A DNA stretch of 64,000 nucleotides from Micavibrio sp. (GTDB taxonomy: Bacteria > Pseudomonadota > Alphaproteobacteria > Micavibrionales > Micavibrionaceae): assembly GCA_021604545.1 (NCBI GenBank), contig BQJE01000004.1, positions 62,001 to 126,000 of the forward strand, read 5' to 3'. The translations under genes were made by a program, and so were the position numbers. Shown in pieces: positions 36,456 through 44,207 of the stretch. Within the stretch, counting starts at the first letter, position 1; the number at the start of each line of letters is the position of its first letter. The notes below the pieces were generated by a model. It was not told where the DNA came from and made no database searches. It saw only the letters and a program-made list of their open reading frames with translations.

Positions 36456-36583
36456 TGTCATCCCGTTGGCGCGCCCGCTAGGGCGCTTGCACGAACGGGA
36501 TCCATATGTCAGCCAGCTTTGCTGGCTGTCTTTTCTGGATCCCCGCTGTTTAAGCCCGTCTTTGACGGGCCGCGGGGATGACA
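36456..36583. repeat. nested palindromic dispersed repeat
   Basis: The 128-bp element has terminal inverted repeats TGTCATCCC / GGGATGACA. Inside lie a second pair GGGATCCA / TGGATCCC and perfect hairpins CAGCCAGC-ttt-GCTGGCTG and GCCCGTC-ttt-GACGGGC. Repeats opening with TGTCATCCC are common between genes in alphaproteobacteria. The rest of this gene-free stretch (36221-36455) shows nothing I can name. Confidence 0.75.
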
Positions 36584-36599
36584 ATACGGGGACGGGGTA

Positions 36600-37472
36600 T
36601 CAGGCGGCGGCCTTTTGCAACCGTCGGGCTTCTGATTCGAACTTCCACCAGGCAAATTTGGTGGCGGTTTTATAGGCAATCGTTTGTGGCTTGAAGCCGC
36701 AGGCTTTGAATATCATCGACACGGCGCGGTCGACTTCCTGCTTTTTGTAATAACTGTAAGCGCGGCCTAAATATTCGCGGCTGTACTTTTTACGGTCGTA
36801 TACTTCATCATCGCTTGCGTTAGCCGCAAAATAGGCATAGGCCAGCTCATCATCTTCGCCTTCGGAAATCCGACCAACGGCAACTTTAAGCCGTCCGAAT
36901 TTGGTCAGGTTATCCTCTTTAATATATTTATGCATGATGTCGTAGAAACATTTGTAATGGCGGAATTCATCACCGGCGACAAGCTTACAAATTTCTTTTA
37001 AAACCGGCTCCTCACATGAATGACCAATGGCGCTGTAATAAGAGCTGGTGCCAACTTCGACCATACAACGTGCGACCATTTCGCCGGCGCGGCTGCCACG
37101 CACAGAGGCAGAAACTTCAGTGATGAAATGTTCGGGGTTGTAGCCGGCCCGGAATTTTTTCATCGCTTTTTCCAGGTCCCATTTGGGGTCGATACGCTCT
37201 GCCCAAAGGCCTAGCGCCTGGCCGTGCTGTACCTCTTCGTTTGACCATGTATTAACATTATCCTGTACATGCTCATCATCGGGAAAAACCTGGCACAGAT
37301 ATTTTGCGTAAACTTCAGCGTTATATTCAACAAGCGCCGCCGCCTTAATGACCTTAAGAAGGTCAGGGCTAACTTTGTCCGGGTCGAGCTTGTCCCATGG
37401 TAAATCTTCGATCTTCCAGTGGTCCTCGACGCGCCAGTCTTTATCGATATTAATGCCGCAGCTATGTGTCAT
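36600..37472 (-). CDS. ferritin-like di-iron protein
   Basis: 290 residues, mostly helical. Two ligand-type stretches fit a four-helix di-iron site: NTWSNEEVQHGQALG (ExxH) near residue 77, and LVAGDEFRHYKCFYDIM (E-x2-H) near residue 170. Earlier LVEYNAEVYAKYL and EVGTSSYYSAIG supply the other Glu positions. The layout resembles acyl-ACP-desaturase or rubrerythrin-like members of the superfamily. I cannot tell desaturase from oxidase or oxidative-stress roles. It stands alone with dispersed repeats upstream of phoH behind it and the divergent threonine ammonia-lyase in front. Confidence 0.7.
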   Translation of the reverse strand: MTHSCGINIDKDWRVEDHWKIEDLPWDKLDPDKVSPDLLKVIKAAALVEYNAEVYAKYLCQVFPDDEHVQDNVNTWSNEEVQHGQALGLWAERIDPKWDLEKAMKKFRAGYNPEHFITEVSASVRGSRAGEMVARCMVEVGTSSYYSAIGHSCEEPVLKEICKLVAGDEFRHYKCFYDIMHKYIKEDNLTKFGRLKVAVGRISEGEDDELAYAYFAANASDDEVYDRKKYSREYLGRAYSYYKKQEVDRAVSMIFKACGFKPQTIAYKTATKFAWWKFESEARRLQKAAA

Positions 37473-37604
37473 GGTTTCTGTATCCTAATTTTGGCTATAA
37501 TCCGCGCTTGTCGTAGCATTTTTGAAGCTTTCGGGCAAGAGGGGTTTGCGTTTTGCTGCTATTCCCTATAGGTTAACCCCTTCAATTTTGAAGGTTTTTT
37601 ATTA

Positions 37605-38816
37605 ATGGCTGTAACATTTGAAGATATAAAGCAGGCCCGTGAGGCGATTGCGGACGCTACTATTCTGACCCCGACAGTGCGCGCCACACGGCTTTCAATG
37701 CATTTGGGCGTGGATTTATATTTAAAGCTCGAAAATCTGCAGCATACAAATGCTTTTAAAGCACGCGGCGCTTTGAATAAACTCCTTACGCTGGATGATA
37801 ATCAACGTAAAAACGGTGTGATTGCCTGTAGTGCCGGTAATCATGCGCAAGGTGTGGCCTATCACGCACAGCGCCTCGGCATCCCGACGACAATTGTGAT
37901 GCCGGAAGGAACGCCGTTTAACAAGATTAAAAAAACCGAAGACTTTGGTGCCAAAGTCGTTTTATACGGTTCGCAGTTTGAGAAGTCCCTTGAAGAAACC
38001 ATGCGCCTTGCTGAAAAGGATAACCTGACTTTTGTTCATCCTTTTGATGATGATGCCGTGATAGCCGGGCAGGGTACGTTGGGTCTGGAAATGATGGAAC
38101 AGCAACCGGACCTTGAGGCCATTGTGGTGCCAATCGGTGGTGGCGGGTTGATCGCTGGCGTGGCAACGGCTGTTAAAGGTGTGAATCCTGATATTGAGGT
38201 CATTGGCGCGCAAGCGGAAAGCTATGCAGCGATTAAGCAACAGGTCGATGGTTTTAATGGACCCCTCGGCGGCTCGACTTTGGCTGAAGGCATTGCCGTC
38301 AAAGAGCCGTCAAAGAGCAACCTTGAAGTGATTAAAAAGCTCGTCTCGCGTGTCGAGATTGCCAATGAAAACGAAATTGAATGTGCTATTTTTGATTTAC
38401 TCAGCGATGAAAAGCTGGTGGCCGAAGGCGCGGCCGGGGCGGGTCTTGCGGTGATTAATAAAAATCTCGATTACTTTAAAGGTAAGAAAGTTGGCCTTGT
38501 TGTCTGCGGCGGCAATATAGATTCGCGCACGCTTTCAACGCTTATCCTGCGCGGGCTGGTGCGTGATGGGCGGATTACGCGTCTGACGTTTGAAATCGAC
38601 GATACGCCGGGCCAGCTTTCCGATATCTCCCGCATCATCGGCGAATCCGGTGCCAATGTCGTAGAGGTGATCCATCAGCGCATGATGCAAACGGTGTCTT
38701 TAAAACGTGCCGAGCTCGAGGTTGTGATCGAAGCGCGCGACAAACAACATGTCGGGGAAATCGTGACCACCTTGCGCGATGCTGGCTTTACTGTTCATAC
38801 CGATAACGAGGTTTAA
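37605..38816 (+). CDS. threonine ammonia-lyase with ACT domain
   Basis: PLP enzyme converting threonine to 2-oxobutanoate and ammonia, the entry to isoleucine synthesis or threonine breakdown. The PLP lysine is in HTNAFKARGALNKLL near residue 57. The phosphate-binding loop is CSAGNHAQGVAYHAQ, the glycine-rich loop is PIGGGGLIAGVATAV, and VVCGGNIDSRTLS closes the catalytic part. One ACT domain (RLTFEIDDTPGQLSDISRII) occupies the last 75 residues. With a single ACT domain and 403 residues it is of the short TdcB/IlvA2 type, not the two-ACT E. coli IlvA. It is monocistronic. Confidence 0.93.
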   Translation: MAVTFEDIKQAREAIADATILTPTVRATRLSMHLGVDLYLKLENLQHTNAFKARGALNKLLTLDDNQRKNGVIACSAGNHAQGVAYHAQRLGIPTTIVMPEGTPFNKIKKTEDFGAKVVLYGSQFEKSLEETMRLAEKDNLTFVHPFDDDAVIAGQGTLGLEMMEQQPDLEAIVVPIGGGGLIAGVATAVKGVNPDIEVIGAQAESYAAIKQQVDGFNGPLGGSTLAEGIAVKEPSKSNLEVIKKLVSRVEIANENEIECAIFDLLSDEKLVAEGAAGAGLAVINKNLDYFKGKKVGLVVCGGNIDSRTLSTLILRGLVRDGRITRLTFEIDDTPGQLSDISRIIGESGANVVEVIHQRMMQTVSLKRAELEVVIEARDKQHVGEIVTTLRDAGFTVHTDNEV

Positions 38817-38835
38817 AAGCTGTTTGCTTTAAGGC

Positions 38836-39933
38836 TCACTCCGCCGCGAGAATATCATCCCCGCCATCTTTGTCATCATCATTGCCGATGCCGCCGATTT
38901 TCTTGCCGTACTGGCCGGAGAAAATATCCTCCTCGAAAATCTTTTCCCATTCCCCTTGCGTTGAGGCTTTGGAATATTCGGTGGCGCGGTTTTCAAAGAA
39001 ATTCGTGTGTTCGGCACCGTTCAGCATTTCATCCATCCACGGCAACGGGTTTTTGGCAATGCCGTATACCGGGTCCAGCGTGAGTTGTTGCAACCGGCGG
39101 TCGCCAATATAGCGGATATACTCTTTCACCTCATCCGGCGTCAGCCCTTCAATCGGTCCCTGTTCAAACGCCAGATCAATAAAGTTATCTTCAAAGCCGA
39201 TAATCGTTGTGCAACTCTCTGTGATTTCGGCTTTCAGCTCATCATCCCAGATATCCCGGTTTTCGTTGATGAACTCTTTGAACAACCGGATCATCGACAG
39301 GCAATGCAGCGTTTCATCACGCACCGACCATGTGATGATCTGGCCCATGCCTTTCATCTTGTTAAAGCGCGGGAAATTCATCAAAATCGCAAAAGACGCA
39401 AAAAGCTGCAAGCCTTCGGTGAAGGCGCCGAACATCGCCATGGTCTTGGCAATATCGCGGCGTGAATTCATTGATGCGTTTTGCATGTAATCATATTTAT
39501 CCTTCATTTCCTTGTATTTCATGAAGGCGGAATATTCGGATTCGGGCATACCCAGCGTGTCGAGCAAATGCGAATACGCTGCGATATGCACGGTTTCAAT
39601 ATTGGAAAAAGCCGCCAGCATCATCTGCACTTCGACCGGGCCAAAGACCTGCGAGTAATGCTTCATGTAGCAATTATTGACCTCGACATCGGCCTGGGTG
39701 AAAAAGCGAAAGATTTGCGTCAGGAGATTTTTTTCCGACTCGGTCAGCGTTTTTTTCCAGTCATGCACGTCTTGGGCCATCGGCACTTCCTCGGGCAGCC
39801 AGTGCACGCGCTGCTGCGTCAGCCACGCCTCGTAACACCACGGGTATAAAAACGGCTTATAGACATGGCGCTCCTGTAAAAGCGGTGAATTGGCGTTGGT
39901 GACGTCGTCTTCTGGTGCGGTTTGCGCAGACAT
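38836..39933 (-). CDS. nrdB: class I ribonucleotide reductase beta subunit
   Basis: Di-iron radical subunit supplying the tyrosyl radical to NrdA for dNTP synthesis. FTQADVEVNNCYMKHY and FSNIETVHIAAYSHLL give the first ligand helix and the ExxH plus radical Tyr (AYSHL, aligned with Tyr122 of E. coli). WSVRDETLHCLSMIRLFKE gives the second ExxH. The C-terminus is very acidic (DDDKDGG) and would include the NrdA-docking tail. The Tyr is kept, so it is not the Tyr-less class Ic type. It lies on the same strand as nrdA but 2 kb downstream of it, with repeats and small genes between. Confidence 0.93.
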   Translation of the reverse strand: MSAQTAPEDDVTNANSPLLQERHVYKPFLYPWCYEAWLTQQRVHWLPEEVPMAQDVHDWKKTLTESEKNLLTQIFRFFTQADVEVNNCYMKHYSQVFGPVEVQMMLAAFSNIETVHIAAYSHLLDTLGMPESEYSAFMKYKEMKDKYDYMQNASMNSRRDIAKTMAMFGAFTEGLQLFASFAILMNFPRFNKMKGMGQIITWSVRDETLHCLSMIRLFKEFINENRDIWDDELKAEITESCTTIIGFEDNFIDLAFEQGPIEGLTPDEVKEYIRYIGDRRLQQLTLDPVYGIAKNPLPWMDEMLNGAEHTNFFENRATEYSKASTQGEWEKIFEEDIFSGQYGKKIGGIGNDDDKDGGDDILAAE

Positions 39934-40042
39934 GATGGATACTCCTTTTTTAGAATCACTGTTATTTTAGGGTTTTTGCCCGGACGGGCGAAGGGGGTGG
40001 GATAGAAATTTTGATTTACGCACAGATTCGGTCTTTCTTACG

Positions 40043-40246
40043 CCGTCATCCCTCGCCCTATCACCACCTGTCATCCCCGAGGCCATGCTCAGCATGGCTT
40101 AAACGTCGGGGATCCGGGGATGTGTGCGGCGCGAAGCAAAACCAAAGGTTTTGTTCGCATCTATTAAAGAAGCAAACAAGTCCTGCGGACTTGCTTTGCG
40201 CTGCACGCTTTGTTTTGGCTGGACCCCCGCCTACGCGGGGGTGACG
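40043..40246. repeat. second palindromic dispersed repeat cluster
   Basis: TGTCATCCCC at 40069 is followed by CCATGCT-cagc-ATGG and CGGGGATCC, the same family style as 36456-36583. A hairpin CAAGTCC-tgc-GGACTTG follows further on, and the end CCCCCGC-ctac-GCGGGGG carries GTGACG. A bulged-G hairpin (40131-40158) is embedded. Together they fill most of the gene-free 39934-40364; the remaining bases show only a possible -10-like TATATA before the next gene. Confidence 0.65.
40131..40158 (+). repeat. bulged-G hairpin repeat, copy 2
   Basis: Arms GCGAA-G-CAAAACC and GGTTTTG-TTCGC around loop AAA. The inner stem has seven pairs and a different sequence from the copies at 35358 and 41425, yet is fully paired, so the structure rather than the sequence is conserved. 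Confidence 0.7.
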
Positions 40247-40364
40247 AAAAAGCAAGACATCAGCACATATTGTGCCAACAGAAGAATATTACCACTACAT
40301 CTTGTGGTTTTCAAGGGCTTCAAAAGAAAAATATTGGATGTGGTTTGCAATATGTATATACATC

Positions 40365-40982
40365 ATGGATATGAGCAATACAGATTACAAGGATGATGAC
40401 TGGGAGCCGCCGTCACATGGAGATGAGGTTTTCGGTGACAGTCACAAAGAATATCCCCGGTGCATTATTTCAGACTGGGTTCCACTGGATGGCATCAGGA
40501 ATTTCGCCTTGGCGGCTTACTTAAGGAAGCACGCAAAAGAACCGGAAGGGTCTTATAACATCCAGGCGATTATAAGCGAAAGAAAGTCAACGGGTGGTAC
40601 TGCTAGCATCCTGACACCTTTTATCATGCCGTTTCTTTTTGGTTATGACGATATACTGGCAATGATGCAGGCATTGGGAAAAGATCGTAAAATCCGGCAT
40701 CCTTTTGACCCCTTACATCTTCTTCTGGCCAGTAAAATACGAACCGAATCTGAAGGCACTTTATATTACCGCGATGCGATTGACCGGCTGGAGGAACAAA
40801 ATTTGCGCAGTGTGTTTTGCGGGCAGTCTTGGGAAAAAGCGATTCAGATGATTATTGATGACATGGATCATCATGATGGTCCCGACAAAGAATTCATAAA
40901 AGAGCAATTGATAATGCTTGGTAAACTCCCGGGTTTTCGGGCTCTTAACGGCAACAGACCCCCACCATCTATGGAACTGTAA
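40365..40982 (+). CDS. hypothetical protein between nrdA and nrdB
   Basis: 205 residues from ATG 40365 (40371 is equally likely; neither has a clear ribosome site, and the frame is open back to 40272). The protein is soluble and acidic at its start (NTDYKDDDWEPPSHGDEV). A middle part RNFALAAYLRKHAKEPEG and a helical C-terminal half (AIQMIIDDMDHHDGPDKEF) follow, then a Pro-rich tail. I recognise no family. It is oriented against nrdA/nrdB and lies in a repeat-rich segment, which suggests accessory DNA. Confidence 0.55.
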   Translation: MDMSNTDYKDDDWEPPSHGDEVFGDSHKEYPRCIISDWVPLDGIRNFALAAYLRKHAKEPEGSYNIQAIISERKSTGGTASILTPFIMPFLFGYDDILAMMQALGKDRKIRHPFDPLHLLLASKIRTESEGTLYYRDAIDRLEEQNLRSVFCGQSWEKAIQMIIDDMDHHDGPDKEFIKEQLIMLGKLPGFRALNGNRPPPSMEL

Positions 40983-40992
40983 ATTATGACCT

Positions 40993-41021
40993 TGACATAA
41001 CAGGAATAATATCCTATACTG
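40993..41021 (+). promoter_or_regulatory. strong sigma-70-type promoter
   Basis: TTGACA (40993-40998), 17-bp spacer, TATACT (41016-41021). Predicted transcription start is about 41028, only a few bases before the GC-rich hairpin at 41033. Confidence 0.7.
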
Positions 41022-41032
41022 CATTTTTTAAC

Positions 41033-41065
41033 AAGGGGCGGCGCCAATTTTGCGCGGCCCCTTTT
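41033..41065 (+). other. GC-rich hairpin at the 5' end of the transcript (leader or attenuator)
   Basis: AAGGGGCGGCGC pairs with GCGCGGCCCCTT with one mismatch and a 7-nt loop CAATTTT, then TT. Because it starts about 5 nt after the predicted start site, it is a leader hairpin of the 41091 gene or a tiny terminated RNA. It could alternatively be the terminator of the 40365 gene. Confidence 0.5.
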
Positions 41066-41090
41066 GCGTTACCTGCGATAGGAGACAAAG

Positions 41091-41423
41091 ATGAGCAAAG
41101 GATGGAGCGAGGAGCGGCGAAAACAACAGGCGGAGCGCTGCCGACAAAACAAGCCCTGGGAAAAATCGACAGGCCCGAGAACAGCGGAGGGCAAAAGGAA
41201 ATCTTCCCTCAATGCGTTTAAGCATGGGTTATACAGCCGCAGCCATGATGAATTTAGGCTGTTACTGCGGCTCGGCCAGGCCTATATGATAAAAATGCTG
41301 GAGACCCTCGAAGACAACGAAAAAATACGGATGGTCAATGAAAGACGCGCCCGCCGAAAGCGCGCTTACAGGCGCGGGCACAAGTGGCGGCCGATTCCCG
41401 TCAAAAAAGAGCATAGGAACTGA
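41091..41423 (+). CDS. small basic protein with STGPRTAEGK motif
   Basis: 110 residues, very basic. SKGWSEERRKQQAERCRQNK is followed by PWEKSTGPRTAEGKRKSSLN and AFKHGLYSR. This WSxERR / STGPxTxEGK / HGLYS pattern marks a small family that I recall in many, often repeated, copies in alphaproteobacterial genomes and near mobile DNA; function unknown, nucleic-acid binding plausible. The last 40 residues are Arg/Lys-rich. It has a good ribosome site (AGGAGA) and its own promoter with a leader hairpin. A bulged-G hairpin begins right after the stop codon. Confidence 0.75.
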   Translation: MSKGWSEERRKQQAERCRQNKPWEKSTGPRTAEGKRKSSLNAFKHGLYSRSHDEFRLLLRLGQAYMIKMLETLEDNEKIRMVNERRARRKRAYRRGHKWRPIPVKKEHRN

Positions 41424-41424
41424 A

Positions 41425-41450
41425 GCGAAGCAACGCAACGCGTTGTTCGC
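41425..41450 (+). repeat. bulged-G hairpin repeat, copy 3
   Basis: Arms GCGAA-G-CAACGC and GCGTTG-TTCGC, loop AAC. It starts one base after the stop of the small basic protein. The flank ATCAAAAG resembles the flanks of the other copies. Confidence 0.7.
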
Positions 41451-41540
41451 ATCAAAAGGAACTGAAGGATTTGTAAATGGAATGTAATAAAAACAATGCG
41501 ATAGCATAGGTTCAGATTTTTTTCTCGGGAATGAAGTGAA

Positions 41541-41566
41541 GCGAAGCAAACCGTAGGTTTGTTCGC
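41541..41566 (+). repeat. bulged-G hairpin repeat, copy 4
   Basis: Arms GCGAA-G-CAAACC and GGTTTG-TTCGC, loop GTA. The inner stem differs from copy 3 in paired positions only (CGC/GCG replaced by ACC/GGT). The flank ACCTATAAAGG matches the ATCTATTAAAG flank of the 40131 copy. Confidence 0.7.
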
Positions 41567-41613
41567 ACCTATAAAGGCGTGAATGCTTCAGAAATTTGAG
41601 CTTTGTGGCATAA

Positions 41614-41642
41614 AAAAATCCCCGCATAGCACGGGGATTTTT
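41614..41642. terminator. strong bidirectional terminator
   Basis: AAAAATCCCCG (41614-41624) and CGGGGATTTTT (41632-41642) pair perfectly around CATAGCA, with A and T tracts on both sides. It ends the nrdA transcription unit reading leftward. Confidence 0.85.
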
Positions 41643-41667
41643 CTACCCAGCAACCCAGTAAAACTTT

Positions 41668-41928
41668 TTATCTAAGCATGGTACGAGGATACTTTGATAA
41701 AGTAGCTTTTCCTAAGCTGGTAATCATTGTTCCCCCTAAACCTTGTCTAGCGAGACCCAAAGCAACAAATTTTTCTTCATTTTCATTAGAAATTGATCTG
41801 CCAAGCATCATTGTTAGCTGTTGCAAATCAGATACTTCTTCTGGAGATAAATCCGGAGAATTTTTTATTCTTGCTCTGAAGCGTCTTCTTCTTTCTATTT
41901 CTAATCGTTTTTTACGTTCTTTATCCAT
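41668..41928 (-). CDS. small hypothetical protein downstream of nrdA
   Basis: 86 residues. The N-terminus is extremely basic (KERKKRLEIERRRRFRARIK), then LSPEEVSDLQQLTMMLG and a hydrophobic-basic end. It lies 9 nt after the nrdA stop, in the same direction, with GAGGATC before its ATG and the terminator just beyond. It is therefore probably the last gene of an nrdA operon. No family recognised; base composition is more A+T-rich than nrdA. Confidence 0.6.
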   Translation of the reverse strand: MDKERKKRLEIERRRRFRARIKNSPDLSPEEVSDLQQLTMMLGRSISNENEEKFVALGLARQGLGGTMITSLGKATLSKYPRTMLR

Positions 41929-41937
41929 TTGATCCTC

Positions 41938-43770
41938 CTACTGGCACGCCAAACATTCCTCGTATTTGTTTTCTTCTTCCAGCTCCGGCTCGCGGTTGTC
42001 TTTCGGCTCGCCGTCAACCTGCGCGCGTTTCCAGCTTGCATCGCTTTCGGCGCGCTGGATTGATTTGGAGCGGCAGTAATAAAGCGATTTCAGGCCCTTT
42101 TGCCACGCTTCCCAGTGAATCCTGTGAAGGTCCGCTTTGTGCACATTGGCGGGCAGGAAGATGTTGACGCTTTGTGCCTGGCATACAAACGGTGCGCGAT
42201 CAGAAGAATGTTCAATGATCCAGCGCTGGTCGATTTCAAACGCGGTTTTGAACACGTCTTTTTCTTCCTTGGATAGGAAATCAAGATGCTGAACCGAGCC
42301 TTCAAAGGTAAAGATCGAAGACCAAACCTCTTCTGTGTTCTGGCCTTTTTCTTCCAATATGGTTTCAAGATATCTGTTGCGCACGGGGAAGGAACCGGAC
42401 AGCGTTTTATGCGTAAAGGCGTTGGCGGCGTTGGGCTCGATACCCGGCGAAGCGCCGCCGCAAATGATCGAGATCGACGCCGTTGGTGCAATCGCCATCT
42501 TGTTGGAAAAGCGCTCCATCACACCGTAATCAGCAGCATCGGGACAAGCACCACGTTCTTCGGCCAGCTTCACAGAGGCTTCATCGGCCTGACGTTTGAT
42601 CTGCTGGAATATTTTGCGGTTCCAGACTTTCGCCATCACGCCTTCCATCGGGATCATTTTTGATTGCAGGAAGGAATGCCAGCCCATAACGCCAAGACCA
42701 ACGCTGCGCTCGCGCATTGCGGCGTATTTGGCACGCTTCATCGAATCCGGCGCTTTGGCAATAAAGTCCGACAGCACATTATCAAGAAAGCGCATGATGT
42801 CTTCGACAATAGTCGGGTGGTCTTTCCACTCATCGAATTTCTCAAGGTTGAGCGAGCTGAGACAACAAACAGCGGTGCGCTCATTGCCAAGATGATCCTT
42901 GCCGGTCGGCAACGTAATTTCAGAACACAGATTGGACATTTTTACATTCAGTCCAGCCATTTTGTGGTGGTCGGGAATGCTGTCATTCACATGATCGATA
43001 TAAACAATATAGGGCTCGCCGGTTTCAACGCGGGCGGTCAGCAGACGGATCCACAGATCCCTTGCGTTGACCTTGTCGACAACCGCACCGTCTTTGGGTG
43101 ATTTCAGGGCAAATTCTTCATTGCGCTCAACGGCGTTCATAAAGGCATTATTGACGAGAACGCCGTGATGGAGGTTGAGGGCTTTGCGGTTTGGATCGCC
43201 GCCGGTTGGGCGTCTGATCTCAATAAATTCTTCAATCTCTGGATGCCAGATAGGTAGATAAATCGCAGCAGAACCACGACGCAAAGAGCCTTGAGAGATC
43301 GCCAGCGTCAGAGAATCCATCACACGGATAAACGGTACAATTCCAGATGTCTTACCATTACGCCCAACCTTCTCACCAATAGAGCGCACATTGCCCCAGT
43401 AGGAGCCGATACCGCCGCCAAGTGAAGCGAGCCAGACATTTTCATTCCAAAGCTCAACAATGTTCTCCAAAGAATCACCGGATTCGTTCAGGAAACAGGA
43501 AATCGGCAGGCCTCTGCTGGTGCCACCATTGGATAGGATTGGTGTGGATGGCATGAACCAGAGTTTGGACATATAATCGTAAAGGCGCTGGGCGTGCTCG
43601 CTGTCATCACCGTAATACATAGCAACGCGTGCATAGAGATCCTGATACGATTCTTCCGGCATCAAATACCGGTCCGTCAGGGTGGCTTTGCCAAAATTGG
43701 TTAAATTGGCATCACGGGACCGGTCAATTTGTACGCGGTTACCCCTCTCCATTTGCGCAACGTCAAACAT
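41938..43770 (-). CDS. nrdA: class I ribonucleotide reductase alpha subunit
   Basis: Catalytic subunit reducing NDPs to dNDPs. Visible parts are MPSTPILSNGGTSRGLPISC (first active-site Cys), the loop SLGGGIGSYWGNVR, MSNLCSEITLPTG with the second Cys region, the radical-site stretch AVCCLSSLNLEKFDEW, and the C-terminal CLACQ, the redox-active Cys pair. I chose ATG 43770 (MFDVAQMERG) because GAGGAG lies 8 nt before it; the frame opens far upstream. At 610 residues it lacks the N-terminal ATP-cone, as in rickettsial enzymes, so it should lack overall activity control by dATP. NrdR-like boxes lie upstream. Confidence 0.94.
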   Translation of the reverse strand: MFDVAQMERGNRVQIDRSRDANLTNFGKATLTDRYLMPEESYQDLYARVAMYYGDDSEHAQRLYDYMSKLWFMPSTPILSNGGTSRGLPISCFLNESGDSLENIVELWNENVWLASLGGGIGSYWGNVRSIGEKVGRNGKTSGIVPFIRVMDSLTLAISQGSLRRGSAAIYLPIWHPEIEEFIEIRRPTGGDPNRKALNLHHGVLVNNAFMNAVERNEEFALKSPKDGAVVDKVNARDLWIRLLTARVETGEPYIVYIDHVNDSIPDHHKMAGLNVKMSNLCSEITLPTGKDHLGNERTAVCCLSSLNLEKFDEWKDHPTIVEDIMRFLDNVLSDFIAKAPDSMKRAKYAAMRERSVGLGVMGWHSFLQSKMIPMEGVMAKVWNRKIFQQIKRQADEASVKLAEERGACPDAADYGVMERFSNKMAIAPTASISIICGGASPGIEPNAANAFTHKTLSGSFPVRNRYLETILEEKGQNTEEVWSSIFTFEGSVQHLDFLSKEEKDVFKTAFEIDQRWIIEHSSDRAPFVCQAQSVNIFLPANVHKADLHRIHWEAWQKGLKSLYYCRSKSIQRAESDASWKRAQVDGEPKDNREPELEEENKYEECLACQ

Positions 43771-43843
43771 GAGCATTACTCCTCGATAAAAATATTGTAT
43801 CCACTGGGGATGAAAGTAAAGAGATGTGGAAATGTGTATAAAT

Positions 43844-43890
43844 ACACAATCCGTGGTGTTTCTTAAAAACCAACATACTATATCTCGTGG
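43844..43890. promoter_or_regulatory. tandem NrdR-like boxes upstream of nrdA
   Basis: ACACAATCCGTGGTGT (43844-43859) and ATACTATATCTCGTGG (43875-43890) match the NrdR consensus ACACWATATMTAGTGT at 12 and 13 of 16 positions. They start exactly 31 bp apart, three helical turns, the standard tandem arrangement. The perfect palindrome TGTGTAT-aa-ATACACA (43833-43848) overlaps the first box. The 437-bp region between the nrdA and pyk starts holds nothing else I can name. Confidence 0.65.
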
Positions 43891-44207
43891 GTGCCGCCTA
43901 TTTGATATTATTCCTATTTTGCCGCTCCACAGCATCAAAGCGGTTGAATTTAAAATCAAAAATCGGGTTATCCGTCGATTTTATCCCCCTCAAAAAAATC
44001 AAAAAAAGTAATAAAGTTGCGCAGTTTTTACCCATAACAAATAAAGGAGTTGGTGGAAAATTTGTCTTTTTCAGCCGTATTGAGGGGGCTCGTATGCATG
44101 CTGATTCTGTTCAAGGTTTTGTTTTTAAAAATAGAATCTGTACTCCCTATAAAAATTGCGACAGTATGAATCAGGTCAAAAGAATTCAGATGGAAAAAAT
44201 TTTAAAA

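Noticed and set aside
40386..40406. FLAG-tag-like residues DYKDDD near the start of the 40365 gene
   Set aside because: Followed by W instead of DK, in a natural-looking hypothetical protein; coincidence rather than an engineered tag.
43887..44207. N-terminal extension of pyruvate kinase
   Set aside because: The frame is open, but the translation is unlike the family, lies over the NrdR-like region and has no ribosome site; the conserved start is MSRERQTKIV.
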